Below, one piece after another: positions 8,620-18,541 of a stretch of DNA of 64,000 nucleotides (within the stretch, counting starts at the first letter, position 1; each line of letters starts with the position of its first letter). The DNA is from Streptomyces sp. RPA4-2 (GTDB lineage Bacteria; Actinomycetota; Actinomycetes; Streptomycetales; Streptomycetaceae), in the NCBI RefSeq assembly GCF_012273515.2, contig NZ_CP050975.2, positions 868,001-932,000 of the forward strand. The letters run 5' to 3'. A program made the position numbers and the translations under genes. A model generated the notes under the pieces. It was given only the letters and a program-made list of their open reading frames with translations. It searched no databases and had not been told where the DNA came from.

Positions 8620-9654
8620 GTGGCGTCCCACCGTCGACCCAAGCAGCCGAGCCGCACCCGTGTGACCGTGCTCACCACCGTCGCGGCGGCCGCCGTGGCC
8701 CTCAGCGCCAACGCCGCCAACGCCGCGCCCAGCGAGAAGCCGAGCAAGGACGAGGTCAAGTCGAAGGTCGACGCCCTCTACCAGGAGGCGGAGCAGGCCA
8801 CCGAGAAGCTCGACGGGGCCAAGGAGAAGCAGGACAAGCTGGAGAAGCAGATCAGCGCCCTGCAGGACAACGTCGCCCGCGGCCAGGAAGACCTCAACCA
8901 GCTGCGCGACGCCCTCGGTTCGATGGCCAGTGCCCAGTACCGCACCGGCGGCATCGACCCCTCCGTGGCACTGTTCCTCTCCTCGAACCCGGACGACTAC
9001 CTGGACAAGGCGTCCGCGATGGACCAGCTGAGCGGTCAGCAGGTCGAGGCGCTGAAGAAGGTCCAGGAGAAGCAGCGCGAGCTCGCCCAGCAGCGCCAGG
9101 AAGCGTCCGCGAAGCTCAAGGACCTCTCCGACACCCGCGCCGAGCTCAAGAAGAAGAAGCAGGAAGTCCAGGGCAAGCTCGCCTCGGCGCAGAAGCTCCT
9201 CAACTCCCTGACGGCGAAGGAGAAGGCGGCTCTCGCGGCCCAGGACCAGGAGCGCGCCACCCGCGCCAGCGAGCGTGTCGACCTCGGCAACACCAAGGCC
9301 GCCTCCGGACGCGCGGCCGCCGCGTTCGCCGCCGCGGAGAGCGTGATCGGCGCCCCGTACGACTACGGCCACGCCGGCCCCAGCACCTTCGACTGCTCGG
9401 GCCTCACCTCCTGGGCCTACGCCCAGGCCGATGTCTCCATCCCGCGCACCTCGGAGGTCCAGGCCAACGCGGGCACCCGCATCTACTCGCAGAGCGATCT
9501 CCGGGTCGGTGACCTGGTCATCTTCTACGGGGACCACCACCACGTCGGGCTGTACGCGGGCGGCGGCCAGGTGCTGCACGCCCCGCACAGCGGCGCGCTC
9601 GTCCGCTACGAGTCGATCGGCAACATGCCTTTCCAGTTCGGCGTCCGCATCTGA
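8620..9654 (+). CDS. Secreted NlpC/P60 peptidoglycan endopeptidase (RipA-like)
   Basis: A 344-residue exported cell-wall hydrolase. It has a basic start and hydrophobic core (TVLTTVAAAAVALSANAANA) as signal peptide. A long charged coiled coil follows (about residues 45-215, many EKQ/KEKQ repeats), and a C-terminal NlpC/P60 domain (about 230-344) cleaves D-Glu-mDAP links in the peptide stem. Catalytic Cys259 lies in TFDCSGLTSWAY and His308 in HHHVGLYAG; the third polar residue is H320 in VLHAPHSG. The GTG start has AAGGAG nine bases upstream. The coiled coil often autoinhibits or positions such enzymes at division sites. It appears monocistronic. Confidence 0.92.
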   Translation: MASHRRPKQPSRTRVTVLTTVAAAAVALSANAANAAPSEKPSKDEVKSKVDALYQEAEQATEKLDGAKEKQDKLEKQISALQDNVARGQEDLNQLRDALGSMASAQYRTGGIDPSVALFLSSNPDDYLDKASAMDQLSGQQVEALKKVQEKQRELAQQRQEASAKLKDLSDTRAELKKKKQEVQGKLASAQKLLNSLTAKEKAALAAQDQERATRASERVDLGNTKAASGRAAAAFAAAESVIGAPYDYGHAGPSTFDCSGLTSWAYAQADVSIPRTSEVQANAGTRIYSQSDLRVGDLVIFYGDHHHVGLYAGGGQVLHAPHSGALVRYESIGNMPFQFGVRI

Positions 9655-9730
9655 GCGGTGCCGCTGCTCGAGCGGGTGGCGTCGATGACCCTCTTCGGGG
9701 CTGTCAGGCCGCCCAGGGGAGTTCGGCCGC

Positions 9731-10183
9731 TCAGGTCTGGCATTGCCTCGTGGACGCGGGAGACCAGTTGCTCCAGGCGGCACCGTCCGCCCGAGCGTGT
9801 ACACGGATCTCGACCTTCACGGGGCCGCAGACCCGGGTCGTGCTTCCCACTTCGGCAGGGCCGATGGCTTCGCCTGCCCCGACATAGGCGCGACCGCTGC
9901 CCAGCTTCACCCAGTGGCCACCGTCGACAACGCGGAAGAATGCCTCGTAGGAGACGTTCAGTCCTTTCGTTCCCGTGTTACGCGCCTTGATGTGTGCCGT
10001 GATCTCCCGGGTGGGGATTCTGCCGACAGATCCCCGCTGTGCGCTGATACAGCCATTGATGGCCACACGGCCGGTCGACACTCCTCCGCCGCAGGCGACC
10101 GCCGCGGCGTGAGCGCCGACGGTGGTTGCCGGCACGGTGAGTGCGACTGTGCCCAGAATCGTTCCGATACGCCTCAACCGCAA
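9731..10183 (-). CDS. Small secreted protein of unknown function (TTG start)
   Basis: A 150-residue protein with an export signal (LRRIGTILGTVALTVPATTVGAHA). The mature part has four cysteines (ACGGG, NGCIS, RVCGP, RQCQT), probably two disulfides, and ends in ASTRQCQT. A TTG at 10183 is the best start: GGAGGG lies about nine bases before it and it places the signal peptide correctly. The in-frame GTG at 10282 would put 33 extra residues before the signal. The core (ITAHIKARNTGTKGLNVSYEAFF) reads like a beta-sandwich, but no family is recognised. It converges with the NlpC/P60 gene. Confidence 0.6.
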   Translation of the reverse strand: MRLRRIGTILGTVALTVPATTVGAHAAAVACGGGVSTGRVAINGCISAQRGSVGRIPTREITAHIKARNTGTKGLNVSYEAFFRVVDGGHWVKLGSGRAYVGAGEAIGPAEVGSTTRVCGPVKVEIRVHARADGAAWSNWSPASTRQCQT

Positions 10184-10482
10184 TGCCCCGTTCCCTCCGT
10201 CAGGCCTTCTTCCTTGCAAGGACCATGGCTCGCGCGGGGGCACGGTGAGCGGTTTCGTCGAGCTTTTCACCCTAATGGGCACGGGTAGCCGTTGATATGA
10301 CTGTCGCGTACACCGGTGCGGCGTTCACGCTCCCCCGCTCGGGACCGGCCACTCGGATCGCGGTTGTCCCCGCGACCAGGTGAAGCTGGTACGCGGTGCA
10401 TGCTGCCGGCGGAGACACTGAACAGGGCCTTTCGCCTGGGCACTTCGGCCAGCCCACCGCCGTGACTCGGTCGGCGATCCCC

Positions 10483-10760
10483 TCACGGCATACCGTGGAG
10501 CACCAGCGTGAACCACACCTTCTTGCCCGTGGTGCCGGGGTCGGACGGTGCGATGCCCCAGTCGTCGGACAGCGCGGCCACGATGGCCAGACCGCGTCCC
10601 GGCTCCGTGGCCGGGTCCGTCGTCCATGGCCGCGGCAGGGCGGCGGAGGCGTCGGCGACCGTCACGCGCAGTTCGTGCCCGGTGCGCTCGAGGTGACGGT
10701 GATCTTGTCGGCGGGGCCCGAACTGCCGTGTCCGACCGCGTTGGCGAACAGTTCACCGGC
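10483..10760 (-). pseudogene. Remnant of an RsbW-like ATP-binding regulatory protein (frameshifted)
   Basis: Two minus-strand frames together give the ATP-binding core of a Streptomyces HATPase_c_2 anti-sigma-like protein. The first has the N-box GELFANAVGHG and continues to KITVT near 10692. The second carries LRVTVADASAALPRP, then the G2 box GRGLAIVAALSDDWG and the final KKVWFTLVL. One missing C near 10692 (ACCTCGAG instead of ACCCTCGAG) separates them. No convincing N-terminal third lies upstream of the N-box, so besides the frameshift the gene seems truncated. The indel alone could be an assembly error; the missing N-terminus could not. Confidence 0.65.
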
Positions 10761-10950
10761 CGGACCGCACGGGGCGTCGTGCGGCGGCTCAGCTTCGGCG
10801 CCGCGAGCGGGGAACCCGGCCGTGCGCCCGATACGGCCGATCCCGTGCGGCCCCCTCCGCCTCCCCGCGCGCCCGCACGACTCCCCGACACCGACGCCAA
10901 GATCGCCAAACAGTAGGCTCGTTGCGCAACACGACGCGAAGGGGAGTTCA

Positions 10951-12324
10951 GTGGCGCGGGTTGCGGTGATCGGTGGGGGTATCAGCGGGCTGGGGACGGC
11001 GCTCATGCTCGGTCGGCGCGGCCACGCGGTCACGTTGTTCGAGCAGGACGCGAGGCAGGCCGGAGAGGACCTGAACCAGGACTTCTTCCACTGGGACAGG
11101 CCTCGATGCCCGCAGGCCGTCCAGCCCCACTCGCTCCTCGCGCCCGTGCGCACCGTCCTGCGCGCCGAGACCCCGGATGTCTACGCGGACCTGCTGGCAC
11201 GTGGAGCCCGGGAGTACCACGAGTTCGACTGGTTCGGCGCGCATCCGCCGCATCGGGCCGGCGACGAGGACTTGGTGACCCTGCGCACCCGTCGCATCGT
11301 GCTGGAGGCCGCCTTGACCGCGGCCGTGCGGAGGGAGCGCACCGTTGTGGTGCGAGGAGGCCGCCGGGTGCGCGGTCTCCTCATGAGGGAGGGCCGGCCG
11401 GCCCGGGTGACCGGCGTGCGGGTGGGAGCGGAAACGCACCGGGCGGACCTCGTCGTCGATGCGTCCGGGCGCCGCTCACCGGTGCCAGGGTGGCTGATCG
11501 CGGCCGGTTGCCGCCCGCCGGTGGTCGACAGCCATCGCACCGGGATCGCCTACCTGTGCCGCTGGTACCGCCTGCGTGCCGAGGGCCCCCATGACCCCGG
11601 GCGGGTGAAGACCGGCTCGGCGGCACCGTTCGCGCTCGCCGGTGTCTTCCCTTCCGACAACGACACCTTCGCGGTGAGCCTGGTGCTCTCCACGGGTGAT
11701 CCGACCCGCGGCGCGCTCACCGACCCCGCCGTGTTCGAGGCCGTCGCCCGCCGCTTCCCCGCCACCGCCGCGTGGCTCGACCTGGCCCCCGAACCACGGT
11801 CGGCGGTCCTGCCGATGGCCGGCCTGGACAACCGCTGGACCGGCCTCGCCGACGATGAAGGACCTGTCGTCACCGGCCTGGTCAACGCCGGGGACAGCCT
11901 CATCCACACCAACCCCACCTTCGGCCATGGCGTGGCCCTCGGCCTGCGCGCCGCCCAGCACCTCGCCACCCATGCCGACCGGATAGCCGCGGACCCCCTC
12001 GGGTACCACACCTGGACAGCACAGGCCCTCCGCCCGTGGTTCGACGCGCAGGTGGCGGCCGACCGGGCCGACGGGCAACGCCTCGCCGAGAGCTCGCCGC
12101 TCTCGGATCGGCGGGCCGCCGCCCGGGCGGCCTGCGCCTTCGACGATCCCGTCGTCATGAGAGCCCGGGCCCAGGTACGCCATCTCCTGCGGCCGGCCCA
12201 GGACGCCTACGGCACCGACGAAGTGGAGCGGCACGTCTCCGCCTGGCTGGCCGCCCACCCCGACTTCTCGCCGAAGCACGACGGTCCGACCCGTGATCAG
12301 TGGGATGCGCTCATCCCGGGCTGA
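10951..12324 (+). CDS. FAD-dependent oxidoreductase (flavin hydroxylase/halogenase-like)
   Basis: A 457-residue flavoprotein starting at a GTG with GGGGAG about six bases upstream. The N-terminus VAVIGGGISGLGTALMLGRR is the dinucleotide-binding beta-alpha-beta fold, with acidic E33 in LFEQD gripping the ribose. The second FAD motif appears as ADLVVDASGRRSPVP and the third, pyrophosphate-binding, as GLVNAGDSLIHTNPTFGHG. This layout fits group A flavin monooxygenases and their relatives; the WxWxIP halogenase motif is not seen. The substrate is unknown. It is flanked on both sides by remnants of regulatory genes, suggesting it arrived by or survived a rearrangement. Confidence 0.82.
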   Translation: MARVAVIGGGISGLGTALMLGRRGHAVTLFEQDARQAGEDLNQDFFHWDRPRCPQAVQPHSLLAPVRTVLRAETPDVYADLLARGAREYHEFDWFGAHPPHRAGDEDLVTLRTRRIVLEAALTAAVRRERTVVVRGGRRVRGLLMREGRPARVTGVRVGAETHRADLVVDASGRRSPVPGWLIAAGCRPPVVDSHRTGIAYLCRWYRLRAEGPHDPGRVKTGSAAPFALAGVFPSDNDTFAVSLVLSTGDPTRGALTDPAVFEAVARRFPATAAWLDLAPEPRSAVLPMAGLDNRWTGLADDEGPVVTGLVNAGDSLIHTNPTFGHGVALGLRAAQHLATHADRIAADPLGYHTWTAQALRPWFDAQVAADRADGQRLAESSPLSDRRAAARAACAFDDPVVMRARAQVRHLLRPAQDAYGTDEVERHVSAWLAAHPDFSPKHDGPTRDQWDALIPG

Positions 12325-12351
12325 GCGCTTGCCCGGCATCCCGTCCCCGGC

Positions 12352-12588
12352 GCTCCGGTGTACGGCGGCGATCAACCCCGGTGTGGTGCCGCGCGGTTGC
12401 TGGCCCTGTAACCAGCGGGTGACCGACGCCTTGTCGTAGTGGGAGTCGCTGCCCTGGCGGCGGCCCAGTTCGTTGACCCGCAGGGCGAGGGAGGCGTAGG
12501 AGCAGCCCGCGTCCTTCAGGGCGGCCGCCAGTGCCGTGTTGGCCCCGGCGGGGCCCTTGGCCGCGCCGCTCGGTCGTCCGTCGGTCAC
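12352..12588 (-). pseudogene. 5' fragment of a Streptomyces helix-turn-helix regulator
   Basis: Starting at a GTG, 79 residues match the conserved N-terminus of large Streptomyces transcriptional regulators (the type with NTALAAALKDAGCSYASLA, then DKASVTRWLQGQQPRGTTP). In these proteins a helix-turn-helix precedes a long helical repeat region of several hundred residues. Here the similarity ends at about 12352, and the frame runs on into sequence antisense to the FAD oxidoreductase. The downstream part of the regulator is therefore gone. If expressed, only a DNA-binding stub would be correct. Recognition is from family memory, not a search. Confidence 0.6.
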
Positions 12589-13005
12589 GGTGACGGTGCA
12601 GGTCTCGCATCACGGTCGCCTGCGGTGCCGCGCCCCGTCTGTCGGCAGGTCAATTCCCTTACGAGGAAGCGCAGTTGTGCGGTCTTCGCTGCTGCCTGTG
12701 CGGCGGTCACTCGATCACTATGGTGTCCGCCGGGCTCGGCACGCAACCGGCGATCCGATGTATTCGTCCGGTCCGCGAGGCGGGCTGGGCCCGCCTCCGT
12801 GAACCCCCCTGTGGGCCGTACCTGTTGCCGACCTACGAGTACGTCAACGCGCTGGAGCGCGTCCGCCGGGGCCGCACCACTACGTCCGCACAACCGGACA
12901 TCCCGCCCGCACACTCCCGCCGCGCGGGCTGTCCGGCGACACTGGGGGGATCGGTCCTCCTGGAGGGAGCGGCATGCGCACCGGCCCTTGTTCCGAGGTG
13001 CGGGA
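12589..13005. other. 417-bp intergenic stretch
   Basis: No credible coding frame. A relatively AT-rich patch (about 12645-12730, with CAATTCCCTTACGAGG and CTCGATCACTATGG) may hold promoters for the downstream plus-strand gene or for the truncated regulator. I see no strong hairpin except GC-rich self-complementary GGGCTGGGCCCGCC at about 12782. Confidence 0.4.
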
Positions 13006-13530
13006 ATGACCTTCCACCAGGTTCCGCACCAGGCCCTCCACCACACTCTCCGCCACGCCCTCGCGCAGTGCCGGACCCTCGTCGTCGAAGGCCCCGACGG
13101 CATCGGCCGGGGCGCCCTGATCGCCGGACTGGCCCGCCAGGGGTTCCTCGTCCGGCGTGCCCGCGGACCGCTGCACCATGTGGACCCCACCCAGCCGTAC
13201 CGTGAACTCCTCGCCGCACCGGGCCGGTTGGCCGTCGACGGAAGTCTCGTCCATGAACTGGTCTACGGTCCGCTGCGCCGCGGGCGTTCCCGGGTGACCT
13301 GGATCCAGGCCCTCGATTTCGCCGAGGCGGTGGCGGAACGCGACGGCGCCCTCCTCCATGTGACGGGCGAGACGGACGACGCCGAGGCCGTGGAGGGATT
13401 CGGGCGCGCTCTGCGCACCCTCGGCCGGCACGTCCCCGTCATCACCCTCGACGCCCGTGACAGTGGCCTCCCGGTCCGCGAACCCGCGCCCGCGCCCACC
13501 AGCAACCAGGCGCGCCCACAGGTGAACTGA
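13006..13530 (+). CDS. P-loop kinase-like protein with degenerate Walker A, 174 aa
   Basis: The ATG follows GAGG at a seven-base distance. The N-terminal CRTLVVEGPDGIGRGALIAG resembles the thymidylate/deoxynucleoside kinase P-loop (EGPDGxGK[ST]). Here the invariant Lys is Arg and the following Ser/Thr is Gly, so ordinary ATP hydrolysis is doubtful. The middle contains HVDPTQPYRELLA and the C-terminal half WIQALDFAEAVAERDGALLHVTG, which resemble phage and plasmid dNMP-kinase-like proteins. The family match is loose. It could be an inactive homologue, a nucleotide sensor or a decaying gene. It stands alone and is not in an obvious operon. Confidence 0.55.
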   Translation: MTFHQVPHQALHHTLRHALAQCRTLVVEGPDGIGRGALIAGLARQGFLVRRARGPLHHVDPTQPYRELLAAPGRLAVDGSLVHELVYGPLRRGRSRVTWIQALDFAEAVAERDGALLHVTGETDDAEAVEGFGRALRTLGRHVPVITLDARDSGLPVREPAPAPTSNQARPQVN

Positions 13531-13631
13531 CGGCCGGTCGGCGGCCGATCGCCTGCCGAACGGCGGGAGACACCGAGTGGCGGACAATCGGCCGTACCCC
13601 GGCCAGGACGGTGTGGTCCGCAGGCCCTGCC

Positions 13632-15029
13632 TCAGGCCCCTTGCACCGGCTGGATGTTCTGGTTGACGCGGAAGAGATTGGCCGGGTCGTAGGCGGCCTT
13701 GGTCCGGGCGAGGCGGGGGTGGTTCCCGCGGTAGCCGGCCCGCACCCTCTCCTGTCCTTCGTCCATCATCATGTTCACATAGGCCCCGCCCGCGGAGTAC
13801 GGGTGCAGTGCGTCGGAGTACTCGACGCTCCAGTTCTTCACGAGTTCCGCGTTGGCCGGGTCGGAGTCGACGCCCGCGAAGACGGAGGCCCAGCCCGTGT
13901 CGCGGTAGCCCCAGGCGGTGTCCGTCGGCGCGACGTCGTGGACAGCGCCGTCGATCGGGTACAGGTGCATCCCCGATTTCCAGGTCGGCGGTTCGGCACC
14001 GAACCTGGCGTGCAGTGCGACGGCCTCGTCGGGGATCTCGTCGACGAAGTCCGCGCGCCAGTACCACTGGTCACCGGGGGGATAGACCGCGTCGAAGGCC
14101 GACTGCAGTACGGGGTGGGGCATCGGCGCCGGTGCGTGCAGCAGCGGTGCGGGCAGCGCGGAGAGGAGGGGCGCCATCTCCGTGGCCGCGAGCTCCGTGT
14201 CGTCCCCGACGCGGCACCACATGACGCCGCAGACACCGCGTAGACGGAGCTCCTCGGGGAACGGCGGGGCGGGCGGGACGGATCCGAACATGAAGAAGCC
14301 GTTCAGCTCGCGGGGCGCGTGCGGGATGAAGTCGCGGTAGGCGGCCAGGACGTCGGCGCCGAGTTCGGCGGGCCAGAAGGTGGGTCCGGCGACGACCGTG
14401 CTCACCTCGTGCAGCCGGAAGAGGAACGAGGTGACGACTCCGAAGTTGCCGCCGCCCCCGCGGATCGCCCAGTACAGATCGGGATTCTCGGTGGCGCTCG
14501 CCCGCACCTGATCACCGCTCGCCAGGACGAGGTCGGCCTCCAGGAGGTTGTCGACGGTCAGCCCGTGGGCGCGGGTGAGGTGCCCGAGGCCTCCGCCCAG
14601 CGTGAGACCGCCGACTCCCGTCGTGGAGACGATGCCGGCGGGCGTGGCCAGGCCGTGCTCGTGGGTGGCACGGTCGACCTCGCTCCACACACAGCCGCCG
14701 CCGACGCGTGCCGTGCGGGCCTTCGGGTCCACCTCGACGTCCTTCAGCGGTGCGAGGTCGAGCACCACGCCGTCGTCGCAGACTCCCAGGCCCGCGCCGT
14801 GATGCCCCCCGCCGCGCACGGCGAGGGGCAGCCCGTGGTCGCGGGCGAAGCCGACGACCGACGAGACGTCCTCGGGTGCGGTGCAGCGCGCCACCAGGGC
14901 GGGCCGCCGGTCGATCATCGCGTTGTAGACCGTGCGCGCCCGGTCGTACCCGGGGTCGTCGGGTCCGGTCAGCCGACCCTCGAATCCGGTCAGCTCCTGT
15001 CGCGCTGCCTGTGCCGGCGTGATGGACAT
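13632..15029 (-). CDS. BBE-type FAD-linked oxidase
   Basis: A 465-residue PCMH-fold flavoprotein. The FAD domain shows the histidine that binds FAD covalently (AVRGGGHHGAGLGVCDDG), then TPAGIVSTTGVGGLTLGGG and IRGGGGNFGVVTSF. The C-terminal berberine-bridge segment is present (YDPANLFRVNQNIQP). At the place where bicovalent relatives have Cys (the C of FGxCxxVG) this protein has Ile-Val-Ser, so a single His-FAD link is expected. Such enzymes oxidise sugars, alcohols or natural-product intermediates using oxygen. The ATG at 15029 was chosen over 15035 because GGGGGA is correctly spaced. It is not clearly linked to the adjacent glgX. Confidence 0.88.
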   Translation of the reverse strand: MSITPAQAARQELTGFEGRLTGPDDPGYDRARTVYNAMIDRRPALVARCTAPEDVSSVVGFARDHGLPLAVRGGGHHGAGLGVCDDGVVLDLAPLKDVEVDPKARTARVGGGCVWSEVDRATHEHGLATPAGIVSTTGVGGLTLGGGLGHLTRAHGLTVDNLLEADLVLASGDQVRASATENPDLYWAIRGGGGNFGVVTSFLFRLHEVSTVVAGPTFWPAELGADVLAAYRDFIPHAPRELNGFFMFGSVPPAPPFPEELRLRGVCGVMWCRVGDDTELAATEMAPLLSALPAPLLHAPAPMPHPVLQSAFDAVYPPGDQWYWRADFVDEIPDEAVALHARFGAEPPTWKSGMHLYPIDGAVHDVAPTDTAWGYRDTGWASVFAGVDSDPANAELVKNWSVEYSDALHPYSAGGAYVNMMMDEGQERVRAGYRGNHPRLARTKAAYDPANLFRVNQNIQPVQGA

Positions 15030-15138
15030 GCGCATCCCCCGGGTCCGGGGCCGGTTGCGGGGACCCCGGTGGCCGGGGTCCTCGCTCCAGTGTCACTCCG
15101 ATGGGTGCACGGCGCCCGTTCTGCTCGGCGCACCCGGC

Positions 15139-17274
<2,136 letters not shown>

Positions 17275-17276
17275 CT

Positions 17277-17294
17277 GATCACCGTACGGTGATC
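17277..17294. promoter_or_regulatory. 18-bp perfect palindrome at the ATP-binding gene/glgX junction
   Basis: GATCACCGTACGGTGATC is fully self-complementary. It contains the stop codon of the ATP-binding gene and ends three bases before the glgX GTG. It could be an operator, or an mRNA hairpin that controls coupling to glgX. It does not occur elsewhere in the window that I could see. Confidence 0.5.
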
Positions 17295-17794
17295 GCGGCC
17301 TCCGTGTCGTTTCGTGCCGCCGCGAAGGCGGGCACGGGCAACGACAGCGCCCGGGGTGTCCGGCACGCCTCCCGCAGGCTCGGCACGGGGCCGACCGGGA
17401 CCAGGGGGGCGCGTTCGGCGGAACGGGCCCGCCAGGAGAACCAGATGATCTTTCCGCCCGCGCCCGTGGCACAGCAGCCCCAGTTGTCACTCAGGGCGGC
17501 GATTCGTGCGAGACAGCCCTGGGGTGCGTTGTGCGGGCGGATGTCCTGGTCGTTGTCCGAGACGGCGGTGATGAGGTGTTTGCCGTTCCACCACATCTCG
17601 ACGGTCGTGTTCTTGTCGGCCGAGTGCTGGGCGATGGTGTCCAGCAGCGATTCGGCGCAGTGGCAGACGGACTCGACGAGGAACTCGAGGTTCCAGTACC
17701 GGAGATGGGCGGCCATAATGCGTCTGACCTGTCCCACTCGGTCCGGATTGACCTCGACGTCGAGGTGGTAGTAGCAGGGAACTGCAGATTTCAT
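17279..17794 (-). CDS. RsbW-like ATP-binding regulatory protein
   Basis: A 171-residue protein of the HATPase_c_2 (anti-sigma/serine kinase-like) group. The G1-type aspartate region is VSDNDQDIRPHNAPQG and the G2-like part is CLARIAALSDNWGCCATGAGGKIIWF. The N-box, normally with an Asn that binds Mg-ATP (for example LLxNAVRH), reads ESLLDTIAQHS with no Asn at that place, so catalysis is uncertain. A C-terminal tail of about 45 residues is unusual. The ATG has GAGGAG nine bases upstream. It is translationally coupled to glgX and divergent from DUF5133 and glgE, hinting at a signalling role in alpha-glucan metabolism. Confidence 0.72.
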   Translation of the reverse strand: MKSAVPCYYHLDVEVNPDRVGQVRRIMAAHLRYWNLEFLVESVCHCAESLLDTIAQHSADKNTTVEMWWNGKHLITAVSDNDQDIRPHNAPQGCLARIAALSDNWGCCATGAGGKIIWFSWRARSAERAPLVPVGPVPSLREACRTPRALSLPVPAFAAARNDTEAAITVR

Positions 17795-18098
17795 CTTCGT
17801 TGGCTCCTCACCGGCGAAGCTCCTGCTCCCTCTCGTCCTTTCCGGACGAGCCCCGAATACGAAGCGTGAGTGTTGGTCGCTCCTGAGTAAGTCCAAGGAT
17901 GCGAGTGCTACTCCGTTCGTGCAACACGAGAGCACTCCTGACCGCTCCTGGTGTAGTTGAACAGCCAACAAGACGCTTCGTGGTGACACAGGCACCATGA
18001 GTGAGGGCGCCGGCCTCGATGACAGGCCGGTGCCCCTCTGTACACGCCCGCCCCGCACCAGCCGGACGGGCCCGTGCGCAGTCCTGGAGAGTGGAAAG
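17795..18098. promoter_or_regulatory. Divergent regulatory region of the alpha-glucan locus
   Basis: About 300 bases between the minus-strand ATP-binding gene/glgX unit and the plus-strand DUF5133/glgE unit. It contains a 7-bp stem hairpin CTCGTCC-N5-GGACGAG (17832-17850), close to the minus-strand start, and a spaced inverted repeat GAGTGCT-N21-AGCACTC (17903-17937). Either could bind a regulator of both units. No riboswitch was recognised. Confidence 0.4.
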
Positions 18099-18479
18099 GT
18101 GACCAGCGCCATGCTGCTGCCTGCCAAAGCCGAGGTCGCCAGGCACCTGGAGGAATACCGGGCCTGGGAACGTCTGCTGCTCGTGGCCCCCATGGACCAC
18201 GCGGTGCGGGACGACTTCGAGAACTCGGGGTACACCCTGTGCGTCCTGATGGGGAAGCGCTGCGCGCGGGAGGCCGTGGACGCCGCCGAGCAGTATCTGC
18301 GCGGCGGTGCGCGGGCTTTGGGCACTTCGAAGGCGCAGGCCGCCCCCTCGGCGGCGTCGGCTTCGGCCACCACGTACGGGACGGGAGCACGCCGTCCGCG
18401 GACTCCCGGGACGGTCACGGCCTTCAGGCCGGCTGAACGGGCCGTACGGCCGGGGGGTGTCCCTGAGACGGGGCAGTGA
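18099..18479 (+). CDS. DUF5133 domain protein
   Basis: A 126-residue protein with the short Streptomyces DUF5133 signature in its first 70 residues: MLLPAKAEVARHLEEYRAW, then SGYTLCVLMGKRCAREAV and DAAEQYL. The rest is an Ala/Pro/Thr-rich, probably disordered tail. Members of this family are small cytosolic proteins without known activity, often found near regulatory ATPases. The GTG at 18099 has GGAGAG seven bases upstream; the ATG at 18111 is equally compatible with the domain, while an ATG at 17997 would add residues unrelated to the family. It lies 62 bases before glgE on the same strand and may be co-transcribed with it. Confidence 0.7.
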   Translation: MTSAMLLPAKAEVARHLEEYRAWERLLLVAPMDHAVRDDFENSGYTLCVLMGKRCAREAVDAAEQYLRGGARALGTSKAQAAPSAASASATTYGTGARRPRTPGTVTAFRPAERAVRPGGVPETGQ

Positions 18480-18541
18480 TCGGGACGTTCCCGGACAGCT
18501 GTGAACGGCAGGCGCGATCGAGAACGGCGGAGGCGAACGAC

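Noticed and set aside
11476..12588. A 370-residue minus-strand frame opposite the FAD oxidoreductase
   Set aside because: Only the first 79 residues resemble a protein. The rest is Gly/Val/Arg-rich antisense of the FAD gene.
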